Source of the DNA: Megamonas funiformis
GTDB taxonomy: Bacteria; Bacillota; Negativicutes; Selenomonadales; Selenomonadaceae
Assembly (NCBI RefSeq): GCF_010669225.1
Contig: NZ_CP048627.1
Location: forward strand, 1,625,292 to 1,689,291
DNA: 64,000 bases
Direction: 5' to 3'
Each line of letters begins with the position of its first letter. Within the stretch, counting starts at the first letter, position 1. Positions 17,809-25,587 of this stretch are shown here, piece after piece. Position numbers and translations under genes: made by a program. The notes beneath the pieces were generated by a model. The model saw nothing but the letters and a program-made list of their open reading frames with translations, was not told the origin of the DNA and ran no database searches.

Positions 17809-17841
17809 AAAAAATACCTTTTTGCTGTATGCAAAAAGGTA
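17809..17841 (-). terminator. First terminator behind riboswitch A
   Basis: The stem TACCTTTTTGC / GCAAAAAGGTA is followed by TTTTTT on the minus strand. It is the probable expression platform of riboswitch A. Confidence 0.8.
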
Positions 17842-17849
17842 TAGTTATA

Positions 17850-18048
17850 CATATTCTTCACCATACCGTCTCTCGCAGTAACTTTTATTGGCTACTAAAA
17901 TTAGGCAGTTCTTCTGGCTCTGCTTCACCGCTCATCTTGCCTTCCCAGTTTCCCAGTGACATATTTAAGACTCGCTCCACATTACAGCTACGGGATAGCA
18001 CAGGTTTCACACCTGTTTCTCTATTAAGTATTGCTACACCTAACTTTA
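17850..18048 (-). ncRNA. Cobalamin riboswitch A (ahead of unit 1)
   Basis: Read on the minus strand, this shows the conserved order of the cobalamin riboswitch class: GGTGTAGC, TTAATAGAGAAACAGGTG, TGAAACCTGTGCTATCCCG, GTAGCTGTAATG, CACTGGGAAACTGGGAAGGC, and the B12 box AGCCAGAAGAACTGCC (ending at 17904). A 3' stem-loop region follows (TACTGCGAGAGACGGTA), probably the kissing partner. Two terminators come next, then the secreted-protein gene and receptor 2. Binding of cobalamin should switch the unit off. This region is almost base-identical to riboswitch B. Confidence 0.93.
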
Positions 18049-18095
18049 TCTATATTTATCTTTTCATAGATTGTATTTATCTATTACAATTTTGC

Positions 18096-18124
18096 ATTAT
18101 AAATGATAATATAGTTAATGTCAA
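18096..18124 (-). promoter_or_regulatory. Promoter of B12 unit 1
   Basis: On the minus strand there is a -35 TTGACA (18124-18119), a 17-base spacer and a -10 TATAAT (18101-18096), about 50 bases before the riboswitch core. This is a consensus-quality sigma-A promoter. Confidence 0.8.
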
Positions 18125-18142
18125 TAAAAATTTAATCCAATT

Positions 18143-18943
18143 TTAATTTTTATTATAATCCATCAATAAATTTTCCTGCCAATGATTAGGTAAATATCTA
18201 ATATTAATACTACCATTATTTAACATTTCTACTTTTGTTTCTACTTCATATATATCTTTAATAAAATTTTCTGTTAACAATTTTTTAGGACTTCCTTCGC
18301 CTACAATTTTGCCATTTTTTAGTGCAATCAATCTATCACAATACATAGATGCTATATTCAAATCATGAATAGCTGCTATTACTGTTAAATTTAGACTTTT
18401 TACAATATCCATTATTTGTAATTGATATTTTATATCCAAATGATTTGTTGGCTCATCCAAAACTAAACACTCTGTTTCTTGAGTTAAAGCTCTAGCTAAA
18501 ATTACACGTTGTTGCTCTCCTCCAGATAAAGTAGTAAAATTTCTTTCAACAAAATCTTTTAATCCTACTTTTTCTAAAGCATTTCTAGCTATTTTATAAT
18601 CAATTTCATTATCTCTTTCTAAAATTTTTTTATGTGGAGAACGACCCATTAATACTACATCTAAAACTTTAAAGTCAAAATTATAAAAATTATGTTGAGC
18701 TACTACAGCTAAATCTAATGCTGTCTGACGAAAAGACAATTCATCTATATTTTTTCCATTAAATAAAATTTTGCCTTCACTAGGTTTCAATATACGGTAA
18801 ATACATTTTAAAAAAGTAGATTTTCCACTACCATTTGGACCTATTATTCCTAAAAACTCTTTATTTTTTACATCTATGTTTATACCCTTTAAAATTTCTT
18901 TATTCCCAATAAACTTTTTTACTTGTTCACTTATTATTTCCAT
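18143..18943 (-). CDS. btuD: ABC importer ATPase (BtuD/FecE type), copy 2
   Basis: This is the ATPase subunit of the second importer, 266 aa. It has the same Walker A, LSGGEQQRV signature, Walker B and switch His as copy 1. Residues 1-198 are identical to copy 1, and the DNA over about 590 bases (18434-19022) differs from 12241-12829 at only two positions I could find. The C-terminus (EVETKVEMLNNGSINIRYLPNHWQ) has diverged. It ends about 95 bases before riboswitch A, with the promoter of unit 1 just behind its stop, so units 2 and 1 lie head to tail. Confidence 0.9.
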   Translation of the reverse strand: MEIISEQVKKFIGNKEILKGINIDVKNKEFLGIIGPNGSGKSTFLKCIYRILKPSEGKILFNGKNIDELSFRQTALDLAVVAQHNFYNFDFKVLDVVLMGRSPHKKILERDNEIDYKIARNALEKVGLKDFVERNFTTLSGGEQQRVILARALTQETECLVLDEPTNHLDIKYQLQIMDIVKSLNLTVIAAIHDLNIASMYCDRLIALKNGKIVGEGSPKKLLTENFIKDIYEVETKVEMLNNGSINIRYLPNHWQENLLMDYNKN

Positions 18944-19987
18944 TTAATTACCTCCAAAACCATATGTCTTCTTTATCATTAAATAAACAAAACAAGGAGC
19001 TCCTATCAAAGAAATCAAAATACCTATAGGAATTTCTGTAGCTGGTAATAATGTTCTACATAAACTATCTGCTATTAATAAAAAAATCGCTCCAGTTATT
19101 GCACAAAAAGGCAATAAAATTCTATGTTCTGTGCCAATCAACATACGTACTATATGTGGCACTATTAATCCTACAAAGCCAATCATTCCTGCTGAAAAAA
19201 CTACCATAGCTACTAATAAAGCACTACCTAATAAAAAAACATATCTATATTTTGCCAAATCTGTTCCTAAAGTAATTGCTGTTTCATCACCTAATAACAT
19301 CAAATTTAAAATTTTACTTTGTGTATAAAAAAATACTATTAATATAATTACTACTGGAGCTACTACATATAAATTTTCCCAACGTGTACCTGCAAAGCTT
19401 CCCATCATCCAATAAATCACAGTTTTTATACCATCTTTATCGTCAGCAAAATACACTATAAAACTAGAAAAAGCGCTACAAACAGCGCTTAAAGATATTC
19501 CTGACAATAATAATTTCATGGAATTAGTCCGTCCACCTAAATTAGCTACAAATAAGACTAATGCTGAAATCATTAACGCACCCAAAAATGCCATAATTCC
19601 CACAAAATTACTTCCCCAATAAATACCTACATTGAAAAAAATAGCTATCGTAGCACCAAGGGAAGCACCTGATGATACACCTAAAATATACGGATCTGCT
19701 AATGGATTTTGTACAATAGCCTGCATAACTACACCGCTGATAGCTAAACCAGCCCCAGCTAATATTACCAATAATATTCGTGGTATTCTAATTAACCAAA
19801 TAATATCATTTTCTATTCCATGTCCACTTTCAGTTAATGAAAAATTAGGATTAAAAATATACATCAGTGCTTTTTGAATATCTATCAAATTTAACTGTAC
19901 AGTACCAATACTAATAGCCCATATACTAATTAATAATAATATTAACATTAATCCACAAAAAAATATTCCATTTCTTATTTTTAACAT
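18944..19987 (-). CDS. btuC: FecCD/BtuC-type permease, copy 2
   Basis: This is the membrane subunit of the second importer, 347 aa, with about ten helices. It has PLADPYILGVSSGASLGATIAI and AGMIGFVGLIVPHIVRMLIGTEHRILLP. It starts with ATG behind AAGGAGG, 1 base after the btuF copy 2 stop. Outside the shared 3' end the protein is clearly diverged from copy 1 (for example GIYWGSNFVGIMAF against GVALGENFVGISAF), so the two importers are older paralogues with a recently homogenised segment. Confidence 0.9.
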   Translation of the reverse strand: MLKIRNGIFFCGLMLILLLISIWAISIGTVQLNLIDIQKALMYIFNPNFSLTESGHGIENDIIWLIRIPRILLVILAGAGLAISGVVMQAIVQNPLADPYILGVSSGASLGATIAIFFNVGIYWGSNFVGIMAFLGALMISALVLFVANLGGRTNSMKLLLSGISLSAVCSAFSSFIVYFADDKDGIKTVIYWMMGSFAGTRWENLYVVAPVVIILIVFFYTQSKILNLMLLGDETAITLGTDLAKYRYVFLLGSALLVAMVVFSAGMIGFVGLIVPHIVRMLIGTEHRILLPFCAITGAIFLLIADSLCRTLLPATEIPIGILISLIGAPCFVYLMIKKTYGFGGN

Positions 19988-19988
19988 A

Positions 19989-20951
19989 TTATTCGCCCTC
20001 CTTAAAATTAATTTCAGGATACGCTATAAGAGTAATTTCCTCTACACCCTTAATAAAATTTTGTGATGTAGAATTCAAATAATTACTATGAATTTTATAT
20101 ATTTGATTATTTTTTATAGCTGGTAAATCTTTGTATAAAGGATTTTTTAATATATCTTCAATAAAAATACTAGATTTTTCATTTACATTAAAATTCCAAT
20201 CAGAAATCATGATAATATCAGGCTTTACCTTTAATAATAATTCTTTAGGAAAAATTCCTTCAAACATTATATCTTCATCAGCAAAACAATTTTTTACTCC
20301 AGCATAATAACAAATATCACTAAAAGTGCCTTTACTACCCAATAAACCAGTTGATGTTAATACTATTACTTTTTTTCTTTTATTTTCAGGAATGTTATTT
20401 TCAACATTTTTAGTAATTGTAGCTAATTTTATTTTAAGTTCTTTTACTAAGTTTTCTCCTTTCTCTTGTTCACCAACAACTTTACTGATTTTATTAATAT
20501 AAGTAAATATTTCATCTACATTTACTGGTGTTTTACACACATATACTTTTAATCCCAAGCTTCTTAACGATTTTATAAATCCCATATTGTAATCTGGCAC
20601 TATTATTAAATCCGGTTGATAAGCTAAAATCTGTTCAATATTCCCACTAGAAACTCGTCCTTTTAGGTTTTTTACCTCTTTACTAATAGAACTAATTTTG
20701 GGATCATCGGCTAATTTAGATAATGCTACAATTCTATCTTTTTCTACTATTTCCCATAATACTTCATCAATTGAAATATTCATACTCATTATTCTAACTG
20801 GCTTCTCTTCAAAATCTAATCGTGTACCAGTCGCATCTACTACACTATATAGTATAAAAGTCTCTTTTTTATCTTGTTCCTTTTGCCAAAAACAACCACT
20901 TATATTTAGTAATATGATAAAAATTCCTATTATAAGCCACAGTTTTCTCAT
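19989..20951 (-). CDS. btuF: ABC importer substrate-binding lipoprotein (BtuF-like), copy 2
   Basis: This is a lipoprotein binding subunit of 320 aa. The signal peptide ends in the lipobox NISGC (Cys about 20). The binding fold follows: RIMSMNISIDEVLWEIVEKDRIVALS, then LAYQPDLIIVPDY and LLLKVKPDIIMISDWN. I chose the ATG at 20951 because it sits 9 bases behind GAGG; a TTG five codons earlier is badly spaced. It shows little resemblance to copy 1 in the binding lobes, which suggests a different corrinoid preference. It follows the CbiR-like gene by 11 bases. Confidence 0.85.
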   Translation of the reverse strand: MRKLWLIIGIFIILLNISGCFWQKEQDKKETFILYSVVDATGTRLDFEEKPVRIMSMNISIDEVLWEIVEKDRIVALSKLADDPKISSISKEVKNLKGRVSSGNIEQILAYQPDLIIVPDYNMGFIKSLRSLGLKVYVCKTPVNVDEIFTYINKISKVVGEQEKGENLVKELKIKLATITKNVENNIPENKRKKVIVLTSTGLLGSKGTFSDICYYAGVKNCFADEDIMFEGIFPKELLLKVKPDIIMISDWNFNVNEKSSIFIEDILKNPLYKDLPAIKNNQIYKIHSNYLNSTSQNFIKGVEEITLIAYPEINFKEGE

Positions 20952-20962
20952 AATCATTAACC

Positions 20963-21925
20963 TCAATACATTTTACAATTTCTTGATTGTGCCATTATTT
21001 TATTACGTAATAATATTAAATTATCGTAAGCAAGTTCATGAACCACATATTGTGGTTGTATATAATCTATTAAAAAACTTGGAGCTTTAGTTTGAAAAAT
21101 TTCATGTTTATCAATTTTTGTAATATGTTCCCATAATCTATGTTTATCAAATTCACAAAATTTAAATTGCTGTTCAATAAATTTTTTTTGATATTGCCCT
21201 GATAATGAACAATTTAAATGTACTCCTTTTATCAAACTCGCAAAACTACCTAAATTATTTACAATATCCTTAATAAATATACTAGCTTCTAATTCTGATG
21301 TTAAATTTATATTTGTATTCATTAAATGTCCAGTATCTAACATAATGCCAACATTATTATGTTTTAATTTCTCAAAAAAATACACTACATTCTCCATACT
21401 ATTTAAACGCAATCCTGGCCACCATAAATTTTCAAATAATATCAGTACATTATCTGGTATTATTTTTGCTACTTCATTAAAAACTTCACTAGTAGCTAAT
21501 AAAACTTGTCTATCATTATAATAAAAATTATAAGTAAATATTTCTTGAACATTTGCTTCTGACACATGCCATACTAAATATTGAGGTTTTAAATTCAGAG
21601 CCAAAGTTATATTTTTTTTTATATATTCAATCCATTCATATATATTTTGAGCTTTATAATAATGTTTCTTTTCTTCATTACTTTCAAATATATAATCTAA
21701 TCGTTGCTGATTATTCCACCAAAAATCTATCCAATAAGACCAATATTCAAGATGTACACCTATTGTTGATTCTTTATATTTTAATATCATATTATTATCA
21801 TAAATTAATTGTTCTATGCCATCTAATTTCATAGATGCTACATATTCACCTAATGATTGTCCCATCAACTGGAGTTCTTTTTCATACCAATCTATAACTG
21901 GATAATTAAATAAATATTTTACCAT
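20963..21925 (-). CDS. AP-endonuclease-2-like TIM barrel protein, candidate cobamide remodelling enzyme CbiR
   Basis: This is a predicted cytoplasmic xylose-isomerase-like TIM barrel of 320 aa. Barrel strands carry likely metal ligands: GVHLEYW (His58), YLVWHVSEAN (His120), LILFENLWWPG (Glu165), GIMLDTGHLMN (Asp197, His200), KGVHLNC (His236) and YVVHELAY (Glu297). It sits inside a B12-riboswitch region directly ahead of btuF-btuC-btuD. CbiR of Akkermansia muciniphila, a member of this superfamily, cuts the nucleotide loop of cobamides so that they can be rebuilt with another lower ligand. Fold plus context make CbiR the best call, but I could not compare the sequences. A different sugar isomerase is the alternative. 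Confidence 0.68.
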   Translation of the reverse strand: MVKYLFNYPVIDWYEKELQLMGQSLGEYVASMKLDGIEQLIYDNNMILKYKESTIGVHLEYWSYWIDFWWNNQQRLDYIFESNEEKKHYYKAQNIYEWIEYIKKNITLALNLKPQYLVWHVSEANVQEIFTYNFYYNDRQVLLATSEVFNEVAKIIPDNVLILFENLWWPGLRLNSMENVVYFFEKLKHNNVGIMLDTGHLMNTNINLTSELEASIFIKDIVNNLGSFASLIKGVHLNCSLSGQYQKKFIEQQFKFCEFDKHRLWEHITKIDKHEIFQTKAPSFLIDYIQPQYVVHELAYDNLILLRNKIMAQSRNCKMY

Positions 21926-21971
21926 AGGTTAAACCCTTTCCTCATATCCATTATTTAATTATCTTATTTTA

Positions 21972-22015
21972 AGAAGAAAACATATAGAAAATCTTTATTT
22001 TCTATATGTTTCTTC
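21972..22015 (-). terminator. Terminator or attenuator after receptor 3
   Basis: A long stem (AAACATATAGAAAAT paired with ATTTTCTATATGTTT, short loop) is followed on the minus strand by TTCTTCTT. It lies between receptor 3 and the CbiR-like gene and probably lowers expression of the downstream genes. Confidence 0.75.
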
Positions 22016-22033
22016 CTAATCTTTTATATTAAA

Positions 22034-23971
22034 TTAAAATTCATATTCCATACCAACTGCAAAATTTCTACCTGGCATACCATACCAATCACCTGGTTTA
22101 CTGCCCCACCAAATAGCATTAGTTTGTTCTGCATATTCTTGATTGAATAAATTATTTACCTTAGCAAAAACTTTTAGATTATCTTCTGGTTTATAATTTA
22201 ATCCTAAATTGAATACCCAATAATTATCACTTGGCCACCCTTTTGATTCTACCTTATTGCCATCTCTACCAATAAAACCTTTTCCATCTAATCCAATATT
22301 CCATTTATCTTTTGTATAATCTACACCAACTGTTACCATATTTTTAGGTAAATATCCATAATCTGTAGTTCCTTTTTTATTTGTATATGATAACCTCGAC
22401 CAACTCAATAATCCATGCCAAGAGTCATCAAAATATTTTTCATATTGAATATCAAAACCATGAGCTTTTTCACTGTCATTAACATAAGTATCTTCTTTCA
22501 CATCAAAACCTATATTCCTGTCAGAATCACGTTTAAAATAATGTGCATTAATCATTGAACTATCATCAATTTTATGATTAATGCCCACTTCATAATTTTT
22601 GCCTTCTTCTGGTAACAATTTAGCATTACCATAGTTAGTATCATAAAGTTGATACATTGATGGCAATACAAAATAATCATTATATGCTATATATATATTA
22701 GTATCATCTGTAAAATTATATCCTAAATTAAAACTTTTAGCTGTATTTGATTCTAATTCTACTAGACCACCAGATGGATCATCATAGCGTATACCACTTG
22801 TTAATTTCCATTTATCATCAAACATCCATTCATCTTGTAAAAAATATGATGTATTTTTTAACGATTGATATGTTTCATAGGAACGATAATCTGGTGTCCA
22901 TACTGTTGATGGATTTAAATTTTCGGATTTTATATGCTCAAGACCTACAGTAACCACATGAGTATCACCAAAAATTTTTGTTAAAGTATCATTTATCACT
23001 GTACTTTTATATCTATTATTCCAGAAATTACCCCAACTATCATCTCTTGAATTATGTAATAATCCAACATGTTCAAATTTGGCATTATTATAACTTAATA
23101 CATTGCTCAAACTATCATCTATTTTTTGATTATATATTATTTGCAAATTTCTTGACTTAGCTTCACCTTTAATATCTTGATTATATAAATGATCTAAAAA
23201 AGAAAAATCATCATCACCATTTGTATAATTTAGTATAATATTAGCATTATCTGAAAGATCTTGCTTTAACATCACTCCTATATTTTCAGAATTATCATGC
23301 GCTTTCCATTCTATATCATTACCATCTTTGAATTTTCCTGAAATAGCTTTTTGTCCATAAATTCTATAACTTGTATCTCCTAATGAACCTTCAGTACTTA
23401 TTTTATATTCTTCTTTACCAAAACGTCCTGTACTAGTAGTTATTTTGGTTTTAGGCTCAGTATCTTTCTTGGTAATAATATTTATTACTCCCCCTTTAGC
23501 ATCGCTACCATATAATACAGACGCTGAGCCTTTTAAAACTTCTATACGCTCAATATTTTCCATATCACTAACTAAATGAAATGGATATGTTTGTCCTGTA
23601 CCTGTCATTGATACACGAACACCATCAATCAATACTACAACTTGATCAGAACCATTTATTCTAACTTTTGACATACTATACCCAGGTAAATTATAATCTA
23701 AAAATTGTATACCTGTCACAGTACGCAGAGCCTCTTCTATAGTATTATAATGCATACGTTCTATATCTTCTTTTGTTATTACACTAATGTTAGCATTAGC
23801 ATCCGTTAAATTTTCTTCTCTTTTTGTAGCTGTTATAACTACTTCATCTAAATTATAAGATTTTAACTGTTCAACTGTTTCTGTTGCTTCAGTTGCTCCT
23901 ACATAATTATTGCCTAAATTTAAAGTTGCTAAACATATACACATAGCTAATTTTTTCTTTGATAAATTCAT
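22034..23971 (-). CDS. btuB: TonB-dependent outer-membrane receptor 3 (BtuB-like)
   Basis: This receptor has 645 aa and is the one closest in length to BtuB. Its signal peptide starts at the ATG at 23971 (GGAGAG site). The TonB box region is YNLDEVVITATKREENL. The plug has IEEALRTVTGIQFLDYNLPGYSMSKVRINGSDQVVVLIDGVRVS and IEVLKGSASVLYGSDAKGGVINIITKK. The barrel ends in VGMEYEF. It is controlled by two cobalamin riboswitches in series, the strongest evidence in the window for a corrinoid receptor. A 44-base hairpin separates it from the CbiR-like gene and the second importer. Confidence 0.9.
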   Translation of the reverse strand: MNLSKKKLAMCICLATLNLGNNYVGATEATETVEQLKSYNLDEVVITATKREENLTDANANISVITKEDIERMHYNTIEEALRTVTGIQFLDYNLPGYSMSKVRINGSDQVVVLIDGVRVSMTGTGQTYPFHLVSDMENIERIEVLKGSASVLYGSDAKGGVINIITKKDTEPKTKITTSTGRFGKEEYKISTEGSLGDTSYRIYGQKAISGKFKDGNDIEWKAHDNSENIGVMLKQDLSDNANIILNYTNGDDDFSFLDHLYNQDIKGEAKSRNLQIIYNQKIDDSLSNVLSYNNAKFEHVGLLHNSRDDSWGNFWNNRYKSTVINDTLTKIFGDTHVVTVGLEHIKSENLNPSTVWTPDYRSYETYQSLKNTSYFLQDEWMFDDKWKLTSGIRYDDPSGGLVELESNTAKSFNLGYNFTDDTNIYIAYNDYFVLPSMYQLYDTNYGNAKLLPEEGKNYEVGINHKIDDSSMINAHYFKRDSDRNIGFDVKEDTYVNDSEKAHGFDIQYEKYFDDSWHGLLSWSRLSYTNKKGTTDYGYLPKNMVTVGVDYTKDKWNIGLDGKGFIGRDGNKVESKGWPSDNYWVFNLGLNYKPEDNLKVFAKVNNLFNQEYAEQTNAIWWGSKPGDWYGMPGRNFAVGMEYEF

Positions 23972-24010
23972 TTCACACTCTCCATATCTATAATTCATAT
24001 AAGTTTTTAT

Positions 24011-24041
24011 AAAAAAAAACGACTACAATATATGCAGTCGT
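24011..24041 (-). terminator. Terminator of riboswitch C
   Basis: The stem ACGACTGCA / TGTAGTCGT with a short loop is followed on the minus strand by nine T. Just upstream, TGCAGT can pair instead with ACTGCA of the stem, which gives a plausible antiterminator. Confidence 0.82.
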
Positions 24042-24147
24042 TTTTTTCATAACTGCATGACAAAACAGTGCTAATTATAAACATATAAATAATATCTACG
24101 TTTATTTGCACTATTCAAATTTGTACATCGCAAATTATGAACATAAA

Positions 24148-24272
24148 AATGGCGCCCTGACTAAGATCTATGCAATATTATCCCTTTGCGAGAGGATACT
24201 GATAATACTGCTCCCAACACAGTTGCGGTACAGCTCTAGATTCTCACTAGATTCCCCATATAATTTCTCTAT
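24148..24272 (-). ncRNA. Cobalamin riboswitch C (second of a tandem pair)
   Basis: On the minus strand the core reads GGGGAATCTAGTGAGAATC, then TAGAGCTGTACCGCAACTGTG, matching the most conserved part of the cobalamin riboswitch. A shorter variable region follows (CCTCTCGCAAAGGGATAAT), then TTAGTCAGGGCGCC in place of the usual B12 box. The sequence differs strongly from riboswitches A, B and D, so it is a different subtype or a drifted one. Its own terminator stands before receptor 3. Confidence 0.82.
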
Positions 24273-24290
24273 TTATTTAAATTAAATACA

Positions 24291-24319
24291 AAAAAGCCTT
24301 TTGTTATCAACAAAAGGCG
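24291..24319 (-). terminator. Terminator of riboswitch B
   Basis: The stem GCCTTTTGTTG / CAACAAAAGGC (loop ATAA-like) is followed by TTTTTT on the minus strand. It lies between riboswitches B and C. Confidence 0.83.
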
Positions 24320-24333
24320 TAATTATGTAAAAA

Positions 24334-24526
24334 CTTCACCATACCGTCTCTCGCAGTAACTTTTATTGGCTACTAAAATTAGGCAGTTCTTCTGGCTCTG
24401 CTTCACCGCTCATCTTGCCTTCCCAGTTTCCCAGTGACATATTTAAGACTCGCTCCACATTACAGCTACGGGATAGCACAGGTTTCACACCTGTTTCTCT
24501 ATTAAGTATTGCTACACCTAACTTTA
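24334..24526 (-). ncRNA. Cobalamin riboswitch B (first of a tandem pair)
   Basis: It has the same conserved elements as riboswitch A, including CACTGGGAAACTGGGAAGGC and the B12 box AGCCAGAAGAACTGCC. About 280 bases (24334-24614) match 17856-18136 with one difference seen, so the aptamer, its 5' leader and promoter were copied as a block. Downstream the two leaders differ completely: this one runs into its own terminator and then into riboswitch C. Confidence 0.93.
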
Positions 24527-24573
24527 TCTATATTTATCTTTTCATAGATTGTATTTATCTATTACAATTTTGC

Positions 24574-24602
24574 ATTATAAATGATAATATAGTTAATGTC
24601 AA
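24574..24602 (-). promoter_or_regulatory. Promoter of receptor 3 and B12 unit 2
   Basis: On the minus strand there is a -35 TTGACA (24602-24597), a 17-base spacer and a -10 TATAAT (24579-24574), identical to the promoter of unit 1. Confidence 0.8.
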
Positions 24603-24641
24603 TAAAAATTTAATCTAATTTTAATCTTTTATCAAATACTA

Positions 24642-24670
24642 TTGTTTTTTTTTATAAAAAATGCTATACT
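24642..24670 (+). promoter_or_regulatory. Promoter of the B12-linked exbB-exbD-tonB operon
   Basis: A -35 TTGTTT (24642-24647), a 17-base spacer and a -10 TATACT (24665-24670) lie about 30 bases before riboswitch D. The promoter diverges from that of receptor 3; the two -35 boxes are only about 40 bases apart. Confidence 0.65.
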
Positions 24671-24698
24671 TCTATGCAACAAATGAATAATTCATAAT

Positions 24699-24866
24699 TT
24701 AGGTGTACTTTGTACTTAATAGAGAAATCGGTATAAGCCGATGCGGTCCCGCCGCTGTAAGGACGAGCTATATTTCATTTATGTCACTGGGAAACTGGGA
24801 AGGCGAAATTATGCAATGACTCCAAGCCAGAAGAACTGCCTATATTATCTTTCCGATTCCTGCGAG
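24699..24866 (+). ncRNA. Cobalamin riboswitch D (ahead of exbB-exbD-tonB)
   Basis: The elements in order are AGGTGTAC, TTAATAGAGAAATCGGT, AAGCCGATGCGGTCCCGCC, GCTGTAAGGACGAGC, CACTGGGAAACTGGGAAGGC and the B12 box AAGCCAGAAGAACTGCC (to about 24840). The TCCTGCGAGTGACATGGA region after it is the likely kissing-loop partner. A terminator at 24923 precedes the exbB start. The arrangement makes a TonB motor operon repressible by cobalamin. Confidence 0.93.
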
Positions 24867-24922
24867 TGACATGGATAGGAAAATATATAATATTGCTGAA
24901 TTTAAATTTATTTTATATATTT

Positions 24923-24966
24923 ATGCCTTCCTTTCTTTTCAGGTTAGGAAGGTATTTTTATTTTTA
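24923..24966 (+). terminator. Terminator in the expression platform of riboswitch D
   Basis: The stem TGCCTTCCT / AGGAAGGTA is followed by TTTTTATTTTT, 13 bases before the exbB start codon. Confidence 0.82.
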
Positions 24967-24978
24967 GGAGGTAATATT

Positions 24979-25587
24979 TTGTCTGATGTATTAATGTATT
25001 TTGAAAAAGGTGGATTAGTAATGTATCCACTACTTATTTGTTCACTAGTTATTATTTTTATTGCTATTGAACGATATCTGTTTTATAAATCTATTGATTC
25101 TGGTCATTTATTTACTAAACAATATTGCGATATTCTATCTGGAGAAACGCTAGAAAAAGCTTTTGAATTTGCTAAAACACATAAAGGAGCTTGTGCTAAT
25201 ATTCTAACTCAAGCAAGTCCTTTGCCTACAGTAGAACGTACTGAGGCTTTTATGGAAATGAAGGGTAATATTGTAATGTCTCGTTTACGTGAAAAATTAA
25301 GTTATTTAAGTGTAATTACCACATTAGCTCCACTTTTAGGACTTTTAGGAACTATTGTTGGTATGATTACCACATTTAGTATTTTTAATATTCAAGCTGG
25401 TCAACCAATGGCCATTACAGGTGGTATCGGTGAAGCTCTAATTGCCACAGCTTCTGGTCTTTGTGTGGCAATTTTATCTTTATGTGTTCATTCTTATCTC
25501 TCACATAAAATGAACAATATTATCACTAATATGGAACAATGTTTTTCTGCTTTATCTGAGGCTAAAGTCAGAGGTGCTAATAAATGA
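24979..25587 (+). CDS. exbB: ExbB/TolQ/MotA family proton channel protein (B12-linked)
   Basis: This is the channel component of the second TonB motor, 202 aa. Three membrane segments and the TLAPLLGLLGTIVGM and GGIGEALIATASGLCVAIL motifs are present. The TTG at 24979 sits 6 bases behind AGGAGGT; a longer frame begins inside the riboswitch platform and is not credible. It is the first gene behind riboswitch D. Compared with the copy at 1281-1895 it is a clear but diverged paralogue. Confidence 0.92.
   Translation: MSDVLMYFEKGGLVMYPLLICSLVIIFIAIERYLFYKSIDSGHLFTKQYCDILSGETLEKAFEFAKTHKGACANILTQASPLPTVERTEAFMEMKGNIVMSRLREKLSYLSVITTLAPLLGLLGTIVGMITTFSIFNIQAGQPMAITGGIGEALIATASGLCVAILSLCVHSYLSHKMNNIITNMEQCFSALSEAKVRGANK

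Noticed and set aside
17829-18146. Plus-strand open frames over the riboswitch copies (also 24415-24618) that encode the same peptide
   Set aside because: The identical peptides arise because the riboswitch block is duplicated. There is no ribosome site, and the strand opposite carries the functional RNA.
9324-23971. Reading the receptor-importer units as siderophore uptake systems
   Set aside because: FecCD/FecE similarity alone would allow it, but the cobalamin riboswitches ahead of the units and the absence of Fur boxes there favour corrinoids.
24871-24978. An N-terminal extension of the B12-linked exbB back to an ATG at 24871
   Set aside because: The extension covers the riboswitch expression platform and terminator, while a TTG with a perfect AGGAGG site lies at 24979.
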